In this document: positions 9,231 to 16,883 of the stretch, in pieces
Numbering within the stretch: position 1 is the stretch's first letter
How the letters are laid out: every line of letters starts with the position of its first letter
Assembly: GCA_020637445.1 (NCBI GenBank)
Contig: JACJVZ010000002.1
Span: forward strand, 310,001-374,000
Direction: 5' to 3'
DNA: 64,000 nucleotides
Source: Calditrichota bacterium
GTDB lineage: Bacteria > Electryoneota > RPQS01
Position numbers and translations under genes: made by a program
Notes under the pieces: model-generated
Told to the model about the DNA's origin: nothing
The model's input: the letters and a program-made list of their open reading frames with translations, nothing else
The model's database searches: none

Positions 9231-9284
9231 TCCCCCAAAAACTCGCGTAGCGATTTTGGTGGGATTAAGGGGGGCTTCTGAAAC
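9231..9284. repeat. G-rich palindromic dispersed repeat, copy B
   Basis: CCCCCAAAA and TTTTGGTGGG form imperfect arms, followed by ATTAAGGGGGGCTTCTG, matching the layout of copy A. It fills most of the gap between two minus-strand genes. Confidence 0.65.
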
Positions 9285-9322
9285 TCCTAAATTTGCCGTG
9301 CTGATCTCAAGTCGGCGTACCG

Positions 9323-10042
9323 CTACTGATCGATTTTGTATTTCGCTGGCCGAACTCGCTTCCCACGATCGGGCGGGAAACCCAGCGTCTCCAAAACTCC
9401 CCGCGCAACATTCTCGCTCGATGCCGGATTCTGCCCTGTGATCAGTTTCCCATCGAACACAACCTGCGGCTGATAATTCTCTGCGGTTTTAACTGTCGCG
9501 CCTTGCTCTTCAAGTTTGCTCTGCAGCAAGAACGGCATGTACTTATCCAGCTTTGCAGCTTTCTCTTCGCTGTTTGTGAATGCAGCGACTTTCTTGCCGT
9601 CGACAAGATACTTCCCATCTGACAGTTTCACATCCACGAAGGCCGCCGGACCGTGACACACCGCCGATACAACTTTTCCGCTTTCGTACATTTGCGTGAT
9701 GGCTTTTTGCACCAACTCGTTTCCCGGCAAGTCAAACATCGTTCCATGACCTCCCGGAAAGAAAATTGCATCGTAGCCATTCACGTCAATATCTGCCAAA
9801 GATTCCGTATTCTTCAAGAGTTCGATTTCGTCTGCGAACTTTTCCTGTGTCTCATCATTCAAACTCCGCGGATCAATCGGCACCACACCTCCGAGCGGAC
9901 TGGCCACGGTCACATTCACATGGTGTTCAGTAAATATCTTGTACGGCGTCGCAAACTCTTCCAACCACACCCCCGTAGCATGCGAAGAATCAAACTGTGC
10001 CGTATTCGTCAAAACAATCAATATCGCAATCAGTGTATCCAT
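9323..10042 (-). CDS. DJ-1/PfpI family protein (class I glutamine amidotransferase-like)
   Basis: The 239-residue protein has the nucleophile elbow AVCHGP with its cysteine near residue 125, and the FFPGGHGTMFDLP loop typical of the Hsp31/YDR533C branch of the DJ-1/PfpI superfamily. Members act as glyoxalase III, deglycase-type or chaperone proteins; which applies is unknown. The N-terminal hydrophobic stretch (MDTLIAILIVLTNTAQF) is the first beta strand. The ATG at 10042 is chosen because AAGGA precedes it and because the region upstream is a dispersed repeat that would otherwise be translated. Confidence 0.88.
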   Translation of the reverse strand: MDTLIAILIVLTNTAQFDSSHATGVWLEEFATPYKIFTEHHVNVTVASPLGGVVPIDPRSLNDETQEKFADEIELLKNTESLADIDVNGYDAIFFPGGHGTMFDLPGNELVQKAITQMYESGKVVSAVCHGPAAFVDVKLSDGKYLVDGKKVAAFTNSEEKAAKLDKYMPFLLQSKLEEQGATVKTAENYQPQVVFDGKLITGQNPASSENVARGVLETLGFPPDRGKRVRPAKYKIDQ

Positions 10043-10060
10043 ATTTCCTTCTTCTTCCGT

Positions 10061-10163
10061 CATCCTCTGTAAGGACCTAGTAAAACGAACCACCAACCCC
10101 AATCTCCAACCACAAACATCAAGTGCTTGTCATCCTGGAAGGATCTTGTAAAACGAGCCACTC
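10061..10163. repeat. two direct copies of an ATCC-type dispersed repeat
   Basis: Two units run in the same direction: CATCCTCTGTAAGGACC followed by TAGTAAAACGAAC, and CATCCTGGAAGGATC followed by TTGTAAAACGAGCC, about 68 bases apart. They belong to the TCATCC...AGGATC family seen elsewhere in the window. The 67 bases beyond, up to the DUF4159 gene, hold no gene. Confidence 0.7.
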
Positions 10164-10230
10164 CTTCGCAAGTGTCTACTACACTCCCAAGCCACTGCGC
10201 CAGCGCAACGTTGCCCACTTTTCAAGTGGG

Positions 10231-10971
10231 TTACTCCACCCCTCTCGTCAGCGCATACACCAAAACATTCACCCCCATATCCAGCGCCGCCTTGCGTTTC
10301 TCCACCGGATCGTGATGAATCTCTTCGGCTTCCCACCCGTCGCAGATATCCGCTTCGTAGTCGTAGTAGCACACCATCACGCCATTCCAAAACAGCCCGA
10401 ACCCTTGCGCGGGTTTGTTATCGTGCTCGTGAATCTTCGGCGTCCCGTTTGAAAAACGGGTAACGGAATTGTAAATAGGGTGGCCAAAGGGTAAGTCAAA
10501 CCACTCCGCGTCCGGCAGCACTTTTTTCATTTCGCGCCGAAAGCTCTGGTCCATCCCATAGTCGTCGTTGGCGAACATAAATCCCCCCGCGTTAAAATAC
10601 GCGCGCAGGTTATTCACCTCATTTTCCGAAAACGCGATATTCCCATGCCCGTTCACGAAAATGATCGGATAAGAAAACAGTTCGTTGGAGGACGGTTCGA
10701 CGGCCTTAGGTTCGGGATCAAAATCCACGTTCACCCCGGACTCCGCGTACCGCAAAAGATTGCCCAACGCGCGCCCGCCCGAGTACCAATCCCCGCCCCC
10801 GTTGTACTTCAAAATCCCAATCTTAATCGCCCCGGTTTCCGCACACACCACCCCCGGAGAGGTCAAAAAGACCCCCGCAAAAACCAAGCAAATCCCCACC
10901 CCAGCAAAAACTCCTCGCAAGGTGCTTGACAAGCACTTATTTATCAGCAACTTAATATACCCACTTAGCAT
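10231..10971 (-). CDS. DUF4159 domain protein
   Basis: The 246-residue protein begins with a signal-like hydrophobic segment (VFAGVGICLVFAGVFLTS) and then has the DUF4159 pattern: a short Rossmann-like domain with FVNGHGNIAFSENEVNNLRA, an AGGFMFANDDYG strand-loop and LPFGHPIYN. Such proteins are exported and are often found with DUF4175/MoxR gene sets, so it may relate to the DUF4175-like protein 2 kb away; the biochemical role is unknown. The ATG at 10971 is preferred, since the longer frame runs into the KAP gene. Codons near residue 12-18 are formed by a GTGCTTG...CAAGCAC palindrome. Confidence 0.8.
   Translation of the reverse strand: MLSGYIKLLINKCLSSTLRGVFAGVGICLVFAGVFLTSPGVVCAETGAIKIGILKYNGGGDWYSGGRALGNLLRYAESGVNVDFDPEPKAVEPSSNELFSYPIIFVNGHGNIAFSENEVNNLRAYFNAGGFMFANDDYGMDQSFRREMKKVLPDAEWFDLPFGHPIYNSVTRFSNGTPKIHEHDNKPAQGFGLFWNGVMVCYYDYEADICDGWEAEEIHHDPVEKRKAALDMGVNVLVYALTRGVE
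10923..10937. repeat. GTGCTTG palindrome inside a coding region
   Basis: A 15-base palindrome, GTGCTTGACAAGCAC, forms codons near the start of the DUF4159 gene. A related sequence (GTGCTTGTGAAGCAC) lies at 44212-44226 just upstream of mnmG. Confidence 0.5.
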
Positions 10972-11014
10972 TGACGAATTAACTCTTAAACTCTTGGAAA
11001 TTAGGAACGGTTGC

Positions 11015-12436
11015 TTAGTGTGCCAATGACTGAAATCCATCAAACATGTCAATTCGATCCATGTACCATTTTCGACCCTTCTTTGTGAGGCCAATCCTTG
11101 AATTAGCCCACAACATCGCTCGTTTTTGCCCTGGATTTCCCGACCCAAGAATTTCCACTTGATGTCGCATTTCAAGATAATACCTATTGGGGTCATCATC
11201 AGACAGCCAAAACCTGGTTATCATTTCTAGCTCTGGAATAATATCTTGTTTGGGGGAGCTACTAATCGCACCCTTTTGTAACGCAAACTTCCGTACAGCT
11301 CCACCGTCTCCATAGTCCCACCTCAATTCGTCGTACCGATTTGTGTCGAATAACTTCATCGCTACCAGAAGTAAGATCGCCTCTGGCGAATAGTTTCGAC
11401 GATCTTCGTCCGATAATAAAACAAAGGAAGTGAAATTGAAAAGTTGCTCCAAGTCACGCAAACTAAGTTTGCTGCTTCTTGCTATTGTCTGTGCTAGTGC
11501 TCGAAATAGTTCCTTTTCATTAGCATCCTTTCTTAGAAGGCTTGCGCGGGAATCAAAATAATCGTCAAGGCTGAATCTCTGAATCATGAAATCAATGAAC
11601 GATTCACGGGAAGGCTCTGGCAACTTATATCTAATGTCTAGTATTCTCCTTAAATAGACTTCAGCGTCAAGCGCGGGACCGTAGAGCATTTGGAGAGAAT
11701 GGTGAATCTGTGTTGTGTGAATCACCAATACGAAAGTGATCCCGGGGATGTCGAAAAGGTGCTTTACTCTCTCGAGTGTTGCGACTGCGTAAGGTGGACG
11801 ACATCTGTCGAGTTCGTCTATCACGATAGTTAGGGCCGACCCCGATTCATGGCCATCACGTTCTTGAATTTCCTTCACAATAATCGACAAGGACTCTTTG
11901 AACTCGTTTATTGCGCTTTTTCGCGCCTCGTGTTCTCGAACTACGTCCATTGAAGTTGCCGCTACATCCGGCAATGTGTCCCTTATGCCTGCCTTAACTT
12001 CGTCCGCAATCCCATCAATATTTAGTAATCCCGCCGTTAGTAATCTTGTAAGTGCTGGTATTGACCTAACCGCAACCTTAGTTGCCGCATTTCCAATCAC
12101 CTTCAAGTTCTTCACTAATTCCGTGCGATTACTAAGACCGTCTTTTTCTTTTTCAATCTCACTCGTGATCTCCGAGACTATCGAAGAAAGCGGATCGTCA
12201 GCATAATCATTCTCCCACGCAGAATAGTAGATACACACCTTACCTTGATTTCTCATTTTCTGTAACCACATTCTTACGAATGTGGTTTTTCCATAACCCC
12301 AAGCGGCATCTACAGAAATTACCAACGGGGTTTGATGTGTACTTAATATCTGAGTGAGAACGTCCGCGTATTTTTCTCGGTCGAGCTTATCGTTATCAAA
12401 AGGTGTCGCTTGTGGAATCTCGATTAGACTCTTCAT
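11015..12436 (-). CDS. KAP family P-loop NTPase
   Basis: The 473-residue protein has a Walker A motif (AAWGYGKTTF, about residues 45-54), a Walker B motif followed by an acidic/arginine sensor (TIVIDELDRCRP, near 205), and the FDIPGITFVLVIHT segment typical of KAP ATPases. KAP proteins are STAND-related NTPases, many of which are linked to phage defence or membrane signalling. This copy lacks the membrane segments found in the KAP type members. The gene is noticeably AT-richer than its neighbours and has no operon partner, suggesting horizontal acquisition. The DUF4159 gene starts 43 bases downstream. Confidence 0.85.
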   Translation of the reverse strand: MKSLIEIPQATPFDNDKLDREKYADVLTQILSTHQTPLVISVDAAWGYGKTTFVRMWLQKMRNQGKVCIYYSAWENDYADDPLSSIVSEITSEIEKEKDGLSNRTELVKNLKVIGNAATKVAVRSIPALTRLLTAGLLNIDGIADEVKAGIRDTLPDVAATSMDVVREHEARKSAINEFKESLSIIVKEIQERDGHESGSALTIVIDELDRCRPPYAVATLERVKHLFDIPGITFVLVIHTTQIHHSLQMLYGPALDAEVYLRRILDIRYKLPEPSRESFIDFMIQRFSLDDYFDSRASLLRKDANEKELFRALAQTIARSSKLSLRDLEQLFNFTSFVLLSDEDRRNYSPEAILLLVAMKLFDTNRYDELRWDYGDGGAVRKFALQKGAISSSPKQDIIPELEMITRFWLSDDDPNRYYLEMRHQVEILGSGNPGQKRAMLWANSRIGLTKKGRKWYMDRIDMFDGFQSLAH

Positions 12437-12484
12437 ACACTCCTCTTTTTTGCTGGCTGCAAATCTTCCATCGCCCCCCCCTCT

Positions 12485-12621
12485 TCACTCCACCGCCAAC
12501 CGAACCCCAAACCCCACCAACACCGCCCCCGCAATCCCCGACACCCACCGCCGCAAAGACTCCCGCGCAAATAACCTCCGCGCCTTCCCCGCCGACAAAG
12601 GCGCAAACTCCCCCAAGATAA
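12485..12621 (-). pseudogene. C-terminal remnant of a LysE/RhtB-type exporter
   Basis: The minus-strand frame ending at TGA 12485 reads LSAGKARRLFARESLRRW and then VSGIAGAVLVGFGVRLAVE, the usual last membrane helix of LysE/RhtB amino-acid exporters, including the conserved small-residue GAVLVGFGVRL. The preceding five to six helices are missing: upstream sequence to 12770 has no compatible frame. This is a 5'-truncated remnant. It lies directly upstream of the KAP gene, so the deletion may mark the junction of that gene's arrival. The identification is from the pattern only. Confidence 0.55.
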
Positions 12622-12771
12622 TCCCATAATATAACTCTCCCCACCCATTTTTGCAATTGGCGAACTCCCGAATTGTCAATTAGTTGAGCAGGTTTTGCCG
12701 CGCCTCTTGCTCCCGTCACACGATTTCCCTATCTTGGGAAACTTCAATACTTTCCAAGATTCCAGAGCCAA

Positions 12772-13359
12772 ATGAGCAATTACGACGATAAACACGTCCT
12801 CGACAGCCGCATCGGCGCCGACGAAAATCTCTACGACCCCGCCCTCAAGCAGCGCACCCAGCGCCTGCTCAAAATGTTCACGGACTATTGCAAAGACTAC
12901 CCGCTCCGCGAACGGTGGCTCGACGTCGGCAGCGGCGAAAGCTACATGCGCGACGTGCTCCGCGAAGAAACCAAGATGAACATCGAAGTCAGCGAAGTCG
13001 ATCTCGACGTCGAACGCTACGAATTCCCCGACAACACGTTCCACACGCTCACGCACTTCGAAGTCCTCGAACATCTCTTCAATCCGCTCTACCATGTGCT
13101 CGAAATGAAGCGCATCATGGCCCCCGGCGGAAATCTGTTTTTGGTCACCCCCAACGACTACAGCCTGATCTACAAAGTCGAGCACGTCCTGTCGCGCAAA
13201 TACCGCCCGCACTTCCACCAATTCTCCGAACGCGACTTGCAAGATCTCTTCCACCGCGCCGGTATGAAAATCGTCCACCTGAGAAAATTCTACAAGTCCC
13301 CCTCAGGCACAATTGCAAGAGTAAGCAAAAACGGCTTCTTCATGCACGTCCAAGCGTAG
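12772..13359 (+). CDS. class I SAM-dependent methyltransferase
   Basis: The 195-residue protein has methyltransferase motif I (RWLDVGSGES, about residues 48-57), the acidic second strand EVSEVDLDVE, and HFEVLEHLFNPLYHVLEM with the APGGNLFLVTPN post-motif, placing it in the Methyltransf_11/23 group. The substrate is unknown. It is a plus-strand gene among minus-strand ones. Its last residues (HVQA) and stop codon are formed by a dispersed repeat that begins at 13350, so the original C-terminus may have been altered. Confidence 0.88.
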   Translation: MSNYDDKHVLDSRIGADENLYDPALKQRTQRLLKMFTDYCKDYPLRERWLDVGSGESYMRDVLREETKMNIEVSEVDLDVERYEFPDNTFHTLTHFEVLEHLFNPLYHVLEMKRIMAPGGNLFLVTPNDYSLIYKVEHVLSRKYRPHFHQFSERDLQDLFHRAGMKIVHLRKFYKSPSGTIARVSKNGFFMHVQA

Positions 13360-13522
13360 ACGCTTGACCCAATGACGCTGGCGCCAGCGTGGACGCTGGA
13401 CCCGATGACGCTGGCGCGAAATCTAAGAATTCTCGTTCCGGTGTAGGGGCGGATGGCAATCCGCCCGCGTTCCACGACAATTCCGCCGAGCCGGGTTAAG
13501 GGCCGCCGCAACCCGGCCGGAA
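13350..13522. repeat. composite repeat cluster (tandem 33-bp unit, REP copy 2, CCGAGCCGGG element)
   Basis: From left to right: two tandem units of about 33 bases (CCAAGCGTAGACGCTTGACC and CCAGCGTGGACGCTGGACC, each followed by ATGACGCTGGCG); a REP of the GGATGGCAAT subtype at 13443-13468; and a GCCGAGCCGGGTTAAGG...CCGGCCGGAA element at 13485-13522, nearly identical to one at 47805-47842. The CCAGCGTGGACGCTGG unit recurs inside murQ. Confidence 0.8.
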
Positions 13523-13541
13523 CAAAAGACTCCAAAGACAC

Positions 13542-13570
13542 AAGGCCGACTTGACAATCGGCCTTTTCTT
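13542..13570 (+). terminator. rho-independent terminator overlapping a promoter
   Basis: Arms AAGGCCGA (13542-13549) and TCGGCCTT (13558-13565) with an 8-base loop are followed by TTCTTTTG. It would stop plus-strand transcription from the methyltransferase side. The -35 box of the next promoter lies within its loop. Confidence 0.6.
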
Positions 13571-13579
13571 TTGTACATT
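13551..13579 (+). promoter_or_regulatory. strong sigma-70-type promoter
   Basis: A perfect -35 box TTGACA (13551-13556) is followed after 17 bases by TACATT (13574-13579). It faces the membrane protein/regulator pair starting at 13635. Confidence 0.65.
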
Positions 13580-13580
13580 C

Positions 13581-13607
13581 AAATCAGTTTGAAAAACAAA
13601 CTGATTT
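13581..13607. promoter_or_regulatory. perfect palindrome at the transcription start, probable operator
   Basis: Arms AAATCAGTTTG and CAAACTGATTT flank AAAAA with no mismatch. It begins two bases after the -10 box, so a bound dimer would block initiation. The winged-helix protein encoded by the second gene of this unit is the natural candidate ligand (inference). Confidence 0.6.
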
Positions 13608-13634
13608 GCCGACAACCTTAACCGGGAGCCGTTT

Positions 13635-14300
13635 ATGAAGTTCAAGAGCGATTTTCCAAGCATGGAAGACAAGATTTATCAGAGGTTTAACATGGATGGA
13701 GCGATGCTCACGTCCGTCGGATTTCTGTTTATCTGGGTGGGACTCGTGGCAACTTGGCCCGCATGGCGAAACGCACTTCCGGCATTTCTGGCCGTCCCCG
13801 ACTACTATGCCACGCTCATTCCGTTGGTCATCGGTTCCGTTGCAAGCATTCTTCTGGTCAGGATTTGGCGAAACCGGATCACCTTCCCACGGCTGGGCTA
13901 TTCAAAGTTCGTTGCAAGGCGGGAAATTCCGAGGCATTGGGTGCTGCGCTTTGGCTTGCTCTGTTTCGCGCTCGATTTCGCCTTCCTTCAAGCGTTGAAA
14001 TTTGCACACAAGCACGGAATAGCGGAAACATCATTCACAGGAGTACATTCGGACCCAATTTCTTTTGCGGCCATTGTGTTGGGAACCGGACTGGCGCTGG
14101 TCGGTGTCATGCTGGGAATGAAACGGCTGTTGGCTATTGTGCTGCCGCTGATTGCTCTCATCTATTTGGCTCCGTTTATTCACTTCGAAACGAGTTGGAT
14201 TGTCGTCGTGGCCGGATTGACGCTCGTGCTTTTGGGAATGAATCGATTGAAGAACTTCTTGCGGAACAATCCGATTCAGGAGAATCCTGATGTTCAGTGA
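13635..14300 (+). CDS. multi-pass membrane protein of unknown function
   Basis: The 221-residue protein has six hydrophobic segments (from VGFLFIWVGLVATW near residue 28 to SWIVVVAGLTLVLLGM near 195) after a short soluble N-terminus (MKFKSDFPSMEDK). No catalytic motif was recognised. It is followed by a winged-helix gene that overlaps its last 11 bases, an arrangement common for transporters or sensors paired with their regulator. Transcription probably starts at the promoter at 13551-13579. Confidence 0.82.
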   Translation: MKFKSDFPSMEDKIYQRFNMDGAMLTSVGFLFIWVGLVATWPAWRNALPAFLAVPDYYATLIPLVIGSVASILLVRIWRNRITFPRLGYSKFVARREIPRHWVLRFGLLCFALDFAFLQALKFAHKHGIAETSFTGVHSDPISFAAIVLGTGLALVGVMLGMKRLLAIVLPLIALIYLAPFIHFETSWIVVVAGLTLVLLGMNRLKNFLRNNPIQENPDVQ

Positions 14301-14616
14301 CGACGCCGCGGCAGGCAAGGGAGGGATTCCCGAAATTGATCTGGTCGTGCACTCGCCCGCGCGACTGGCGATTCTGGGGCTCCTGAGCGTCGCCAAAGTT
14401 TCGGACTTTCTCTTTCTGGAAAAGCAAACTGGATTGACGCGCGGGAATCTCTCAACTCATCTCACCAAACTTGAGTCGGCGGGATATGTCCATATCGAAA
14501 AAAAGTTTGAAGGCCGGATGCCGCGCACACTGATTCACCTCACGAAGGAAGGGCGAACTGCTCTCAAGACTTACCGCCAACAGATGGAAGAGGCTTTGCG
14601 CGATTTGCCTGAATAA
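14290..14616 (+). CDS. winged-helix transcriptional regulator (MarR/HTH_34-like)
   Basis: The 108-residue protein is a single winged helix-turn-helix domain: HSPARLAILGLLS, the recognition region EKQTGLTRGNLSTHLTKLE and the wing GYVHIEKKFEGRMPRTLIHL. This fits the HTH_34/ArsR-like regulator group that dimerises through the C-terminal helix. It overlaps the membrane protein gene by 11 bases, so the two are co-translated. The palindrome at 13581-13607 at their shared promoter suggests autoregulation (inference). No effector-binding domain is present. Confidence 0.88.
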   Translation: MFSDDAAAGKGGIPEIDLVVHSPARLAILGLLSVAKVSDFLFLEKQTGLTRGNLSTHLTKLESAGYVHIEKKFEGRMPRTLIHLTKEGRTALKTYRQQMEEALRDLPE

Positions 14617-14711
14617 ATTGACGAGTATGAAGGGCAAGCGGAGAGACCTTCACCTCGATTCCGTATAAACACAGGTGGTATTATTGCGCACCTAAGCTAC
14701 TCTGTAACCGG

Positions 14712-14737
14712 GGCAGGTGAAGACACCTGCCGCCGCG
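14712..14737. repeat. GCAGGTGAAGAC hairpin repeat, copy 1
   Basis: GCAGGTGAAGACACCTGC is followed by CGCCGCG. A near-identical copy lies at 32247-32270. The gap from 14617 to 14746 holds no gene. Confidence 0.6.
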
Positions 14738-14746
14738 CAAACAAGA

Positions 14747-14785
14747 AAAGCGGGCCGGAGAAAATCTCCGGCCCGCTTTATTTTT
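14747..14785. terminator. bidirectional rho-independent terminator
   Basis: Perfect 15-base arms AAAGCGGGCCGGAGA and TCTCCGGCCCGCTTT with a 3-base loop; T-rich on the plus strand (ATTTTTC) and flanked by AAAA on the other. It separates the converging regulator gene and duplicated lipoprotein gene. Confidence 0.85.
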
Positions 14786-14852
14786 CGGATTCCGGCGGGG
14801 AACCGCGCTGACGCGCTTAATCCCCGCTCGGCGAGTAACGGGGGAATCAGAA

Positions 14853-16631
14853 TTACTGCATCACCACCGGGCAATTCACATTCACGCCCGGATCAAACGT
14901 GACCGTCACCGCCGCAGCCGTAGTCCAGTCGCTGACATTATCAAACTCGGCATTGTCATAAGCTGTCACATCCCACAACGGAGAGTAACCGCCTTGACCG
15001 GGAATTGTGGCGACCACGTTGTGAGTTTGGTCGGTACCGGGTTCGGTCTTGAAGCCTGACGGAGGACCGCCGCCATCTTCGTCAGGATTGATGTTGAAGC
15101 ACACCAAAATCGGCGACGTCGGCACCATATCCGCAGCCGGAGCCAGTGCGGCTTCGTCAAAATTGAAATACGTCACAACTGAATCACGATACCAGCCGCG
15201 CGTCAAGCCGTTCGCTCCGCCACCGAGATCAGCAGTCGAACCCTCCGGAACAACCGGACAATTCACAAGCACGTCAAGCTGTTCCATCGGCAAACCCATG
15301 TCTATGATCTGCTGAACACTCGTGATCGTGTTCGCAACATAGTCCGCCGGAACGGTGACAACGTTCGGCCGCCAGAAATCGTTATAGTCGGCGTCGCCGG
15401 GAATGTCGTCGACGATGTTGAGTTGTCCGGCAACAGGCGAACTCTCTCCGTCGCGTTGCAGTACATAAATCGGCGCCGGAGTTTGCGGCATCACATCGAA
15501 GTTGTAGTAGGTGACGTTGCCGCCGTCCGGTCCGAGACCGTGCGTGATGAACGGTTCTACGTCCATATCAATCGCTTCATCGGCTGCGGGCAGTGCGGAA
15601 TTTCCGCTGCGCTTAAACAGGTGCCCCGCCGCATCGCTGAAGCGGTCAATATGCGCGCGCGGCGCCGTGTCAGGATTGCCGATGTCGATTGAATTCTGCG
15701 CAACGATCGGACAATTCACATTCACCATGGGATCAAACGTCGGCGCAACCGCCGCGGCACTGGCCCAATCGTGAACCATATCAAATGCAGCATTGTCGTA
15801 GGCCGTCACATCCCACAGCGGAGAATATCCTCCCTGTCCCGGAACGGTTGCAACGACGTTGTGTGTTTGACTCGACGTTCCTTCAGCCTTGAATCCCGAA
15901 GCAGGGCCGCCGCCGGTTTGATCAGGATTGATGTTGAAGCACACCAAAATTGGAGAGGTCGGAACCATGTCGGAAACTGCGGTTATTCCGGCTTCATCAA
16001 AATTGAAGTAAGTTACTACGGAATCGCGATACCAGCCGCGCGTCAAGCCGTTCGCTCCGCCGCCGAGACTTGCCGATGAGCCTTCGGGAACTATCGGACA
16101 ATTCACCACCGTGTTCATCTCCTGCACGGCTAATCCCATGTCCACAATTTGCTGGAAGCTATGAATCGTGTTGGCTATGTAGTCGCCCGACACCGACACG
16201 ATGTTCACGCGCCAGAAATCATTGTAATCCGTGTCGCCGGGAATGTCGTCGACGATGTTGAGCTGTCCCGCTACGGGGTTTGTTTCACCTTCACGCTGCA
16301 GCACGTAGATCGGCGCGGGAGTTTGTGACATCACATCGAAGTTGTAATAGGAAACCGCATTTCCGTCGGCGGCAAGTCCGTGTGTGACAAATGGTTCTTG
16401 ATCCATGTTGATCGGAGCATTTGCCGCCGGCAATCCGTTTGAGCCATCCCTAACAAACAAATGCCCCGCGGTCGCACTGAATCGATCAATGCTCACACGA
16501 GGCGCAGTATCGGGATTGAGTCCCTCGGGGGACATGTTATCGTTGTTGTCGTCATCGCTGGAACAGCCCACCATACCCATTCCAAAGGCCACCAGTACCA
16601 GCGCAACCAGCCAAAAATGGCGAGTCTTCAT
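14853..16631 (-). CDS. lipoprotein with two tandem copies of an uncharacterised domain
   Basis: The 592-residue protein has a lipoprotein signal (lipobox MVGC, Cys at 23) and an Asp/Asn-rich linker, then two copies of a domain of about 280 residues (about 40-315 and 318-592). Each contains DTAPR..IDRFS..AGHLF, YYNFDVM.QTPAPIYVLQR, GQLNIVDDIPGD.DYNDFWR, LTRGWYRDSVVTYFNFDEA, SPILVCFNINPD, QTHNVVAT.PGQGGYSPLWD and a closing NVNCP. The domain looks like a conserved surface family of unknown function; I cannot name it safely. The conserved acidic and Trp/Tyr residues suggest a binding rather than catalytic role (inference). The upstream region to 16880 holds no gene. Confidence 0.88.
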   Translation of the reverse strand: MKTRHFWLVALVLVAFGMGMVGCSSDDDNNDNMSPEGLNPDTAPRVSIDRFSATAGHLFVRDGSNGLPAANAPINMDQEPFVTHGLAADGNAVSYYNFDVMSQTPAPIYVLQREGETNPVAGQLNIVDDIPGDTDYNDFWRVNIVSVSGDYIANTIHSFQQIVDMGLAVQEMNTVVNCPIVPEGSSASLGGGANGLTRGWYRDSVVTYFNFDEAGITAVSDMVPTSPILVCFNINPDQTGGGPASGFKAEGTSSQTHNVVATVPGQGGYSPLWDVTAYDNAAFDMVHDWASAAAVAPTFDPMVNVNCPIVAQNSIDIGNPDTAPRAHIDRFSDAAGHLFKRSGNSALPAADEAIDMDVEPFITHGLGPDGGNVTYYNFDVMPQTPAPIYVLQRDGESSPVAGQLNIVDDIPGDADYNDFWRPNVVTVPADYVANTITSVQQIIDMGLPMEQLDVLVNCPVVPEGSTADLGGGANGLTRGWYRDSVVTYFNFDEAALAPAADMVPTSPILVCFNINPDEDGGGPPSGFKTEPGTDQTHNVVATIPGQGGYSPLWDVTAYDNAEFDNVSDWTTAAAVTVTFDPGVNVNCPVVMQ

Positions 16632-16839
16632 TTTCTCTAACCTCCTGAGAATTCTTTATTTGTTCGGCGTCGAGCAACACAAGAAACGTCCGGCGCGAAC
16701 GGACAAAATCCCCAGACTATAAGAACTCTCCCGTAACGCGGCAGGATGGCGCTGTCCGCATCACGTTTCGTTTACGCTCACCTTTAATGGAATGTTCCTG
16801 ATTTTTAAATCTATTTTGGTGAAAGTTGCACATAAAGAA

Positions 16840-16866
16840 AGAGGCCACGATAAACATGGCCTCTTC
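16840..16866 (-). terminator. rho-independent terminator of the cargo gene
   Basis: GAGGCCA and TGGCCTC pair around a 9-base loop; on the minus strand the hairpin is followed by TTTCTTT. It lies 17 bases past the end of the gene at 16884. Confidence 0.65.
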
Positions 16867-16883
16867 TCACATCACTAACTCTG

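Noticed and set aside
12396..12719. Gly-rich minus-strand ORF over the LysE remnant
   Set aside because: It is low-complexity, overlaps the better-supported LysE remnant in another frame and has no ribosome-binding site.
12733..12758. Operator palindrome upstream of the methyltransferase
   Set aside because: CTTGGGAAA and TTTCCAAG pair with a mismatch only, no promoter boxes line up with it, and its position just before the start codon has no clear meaning.
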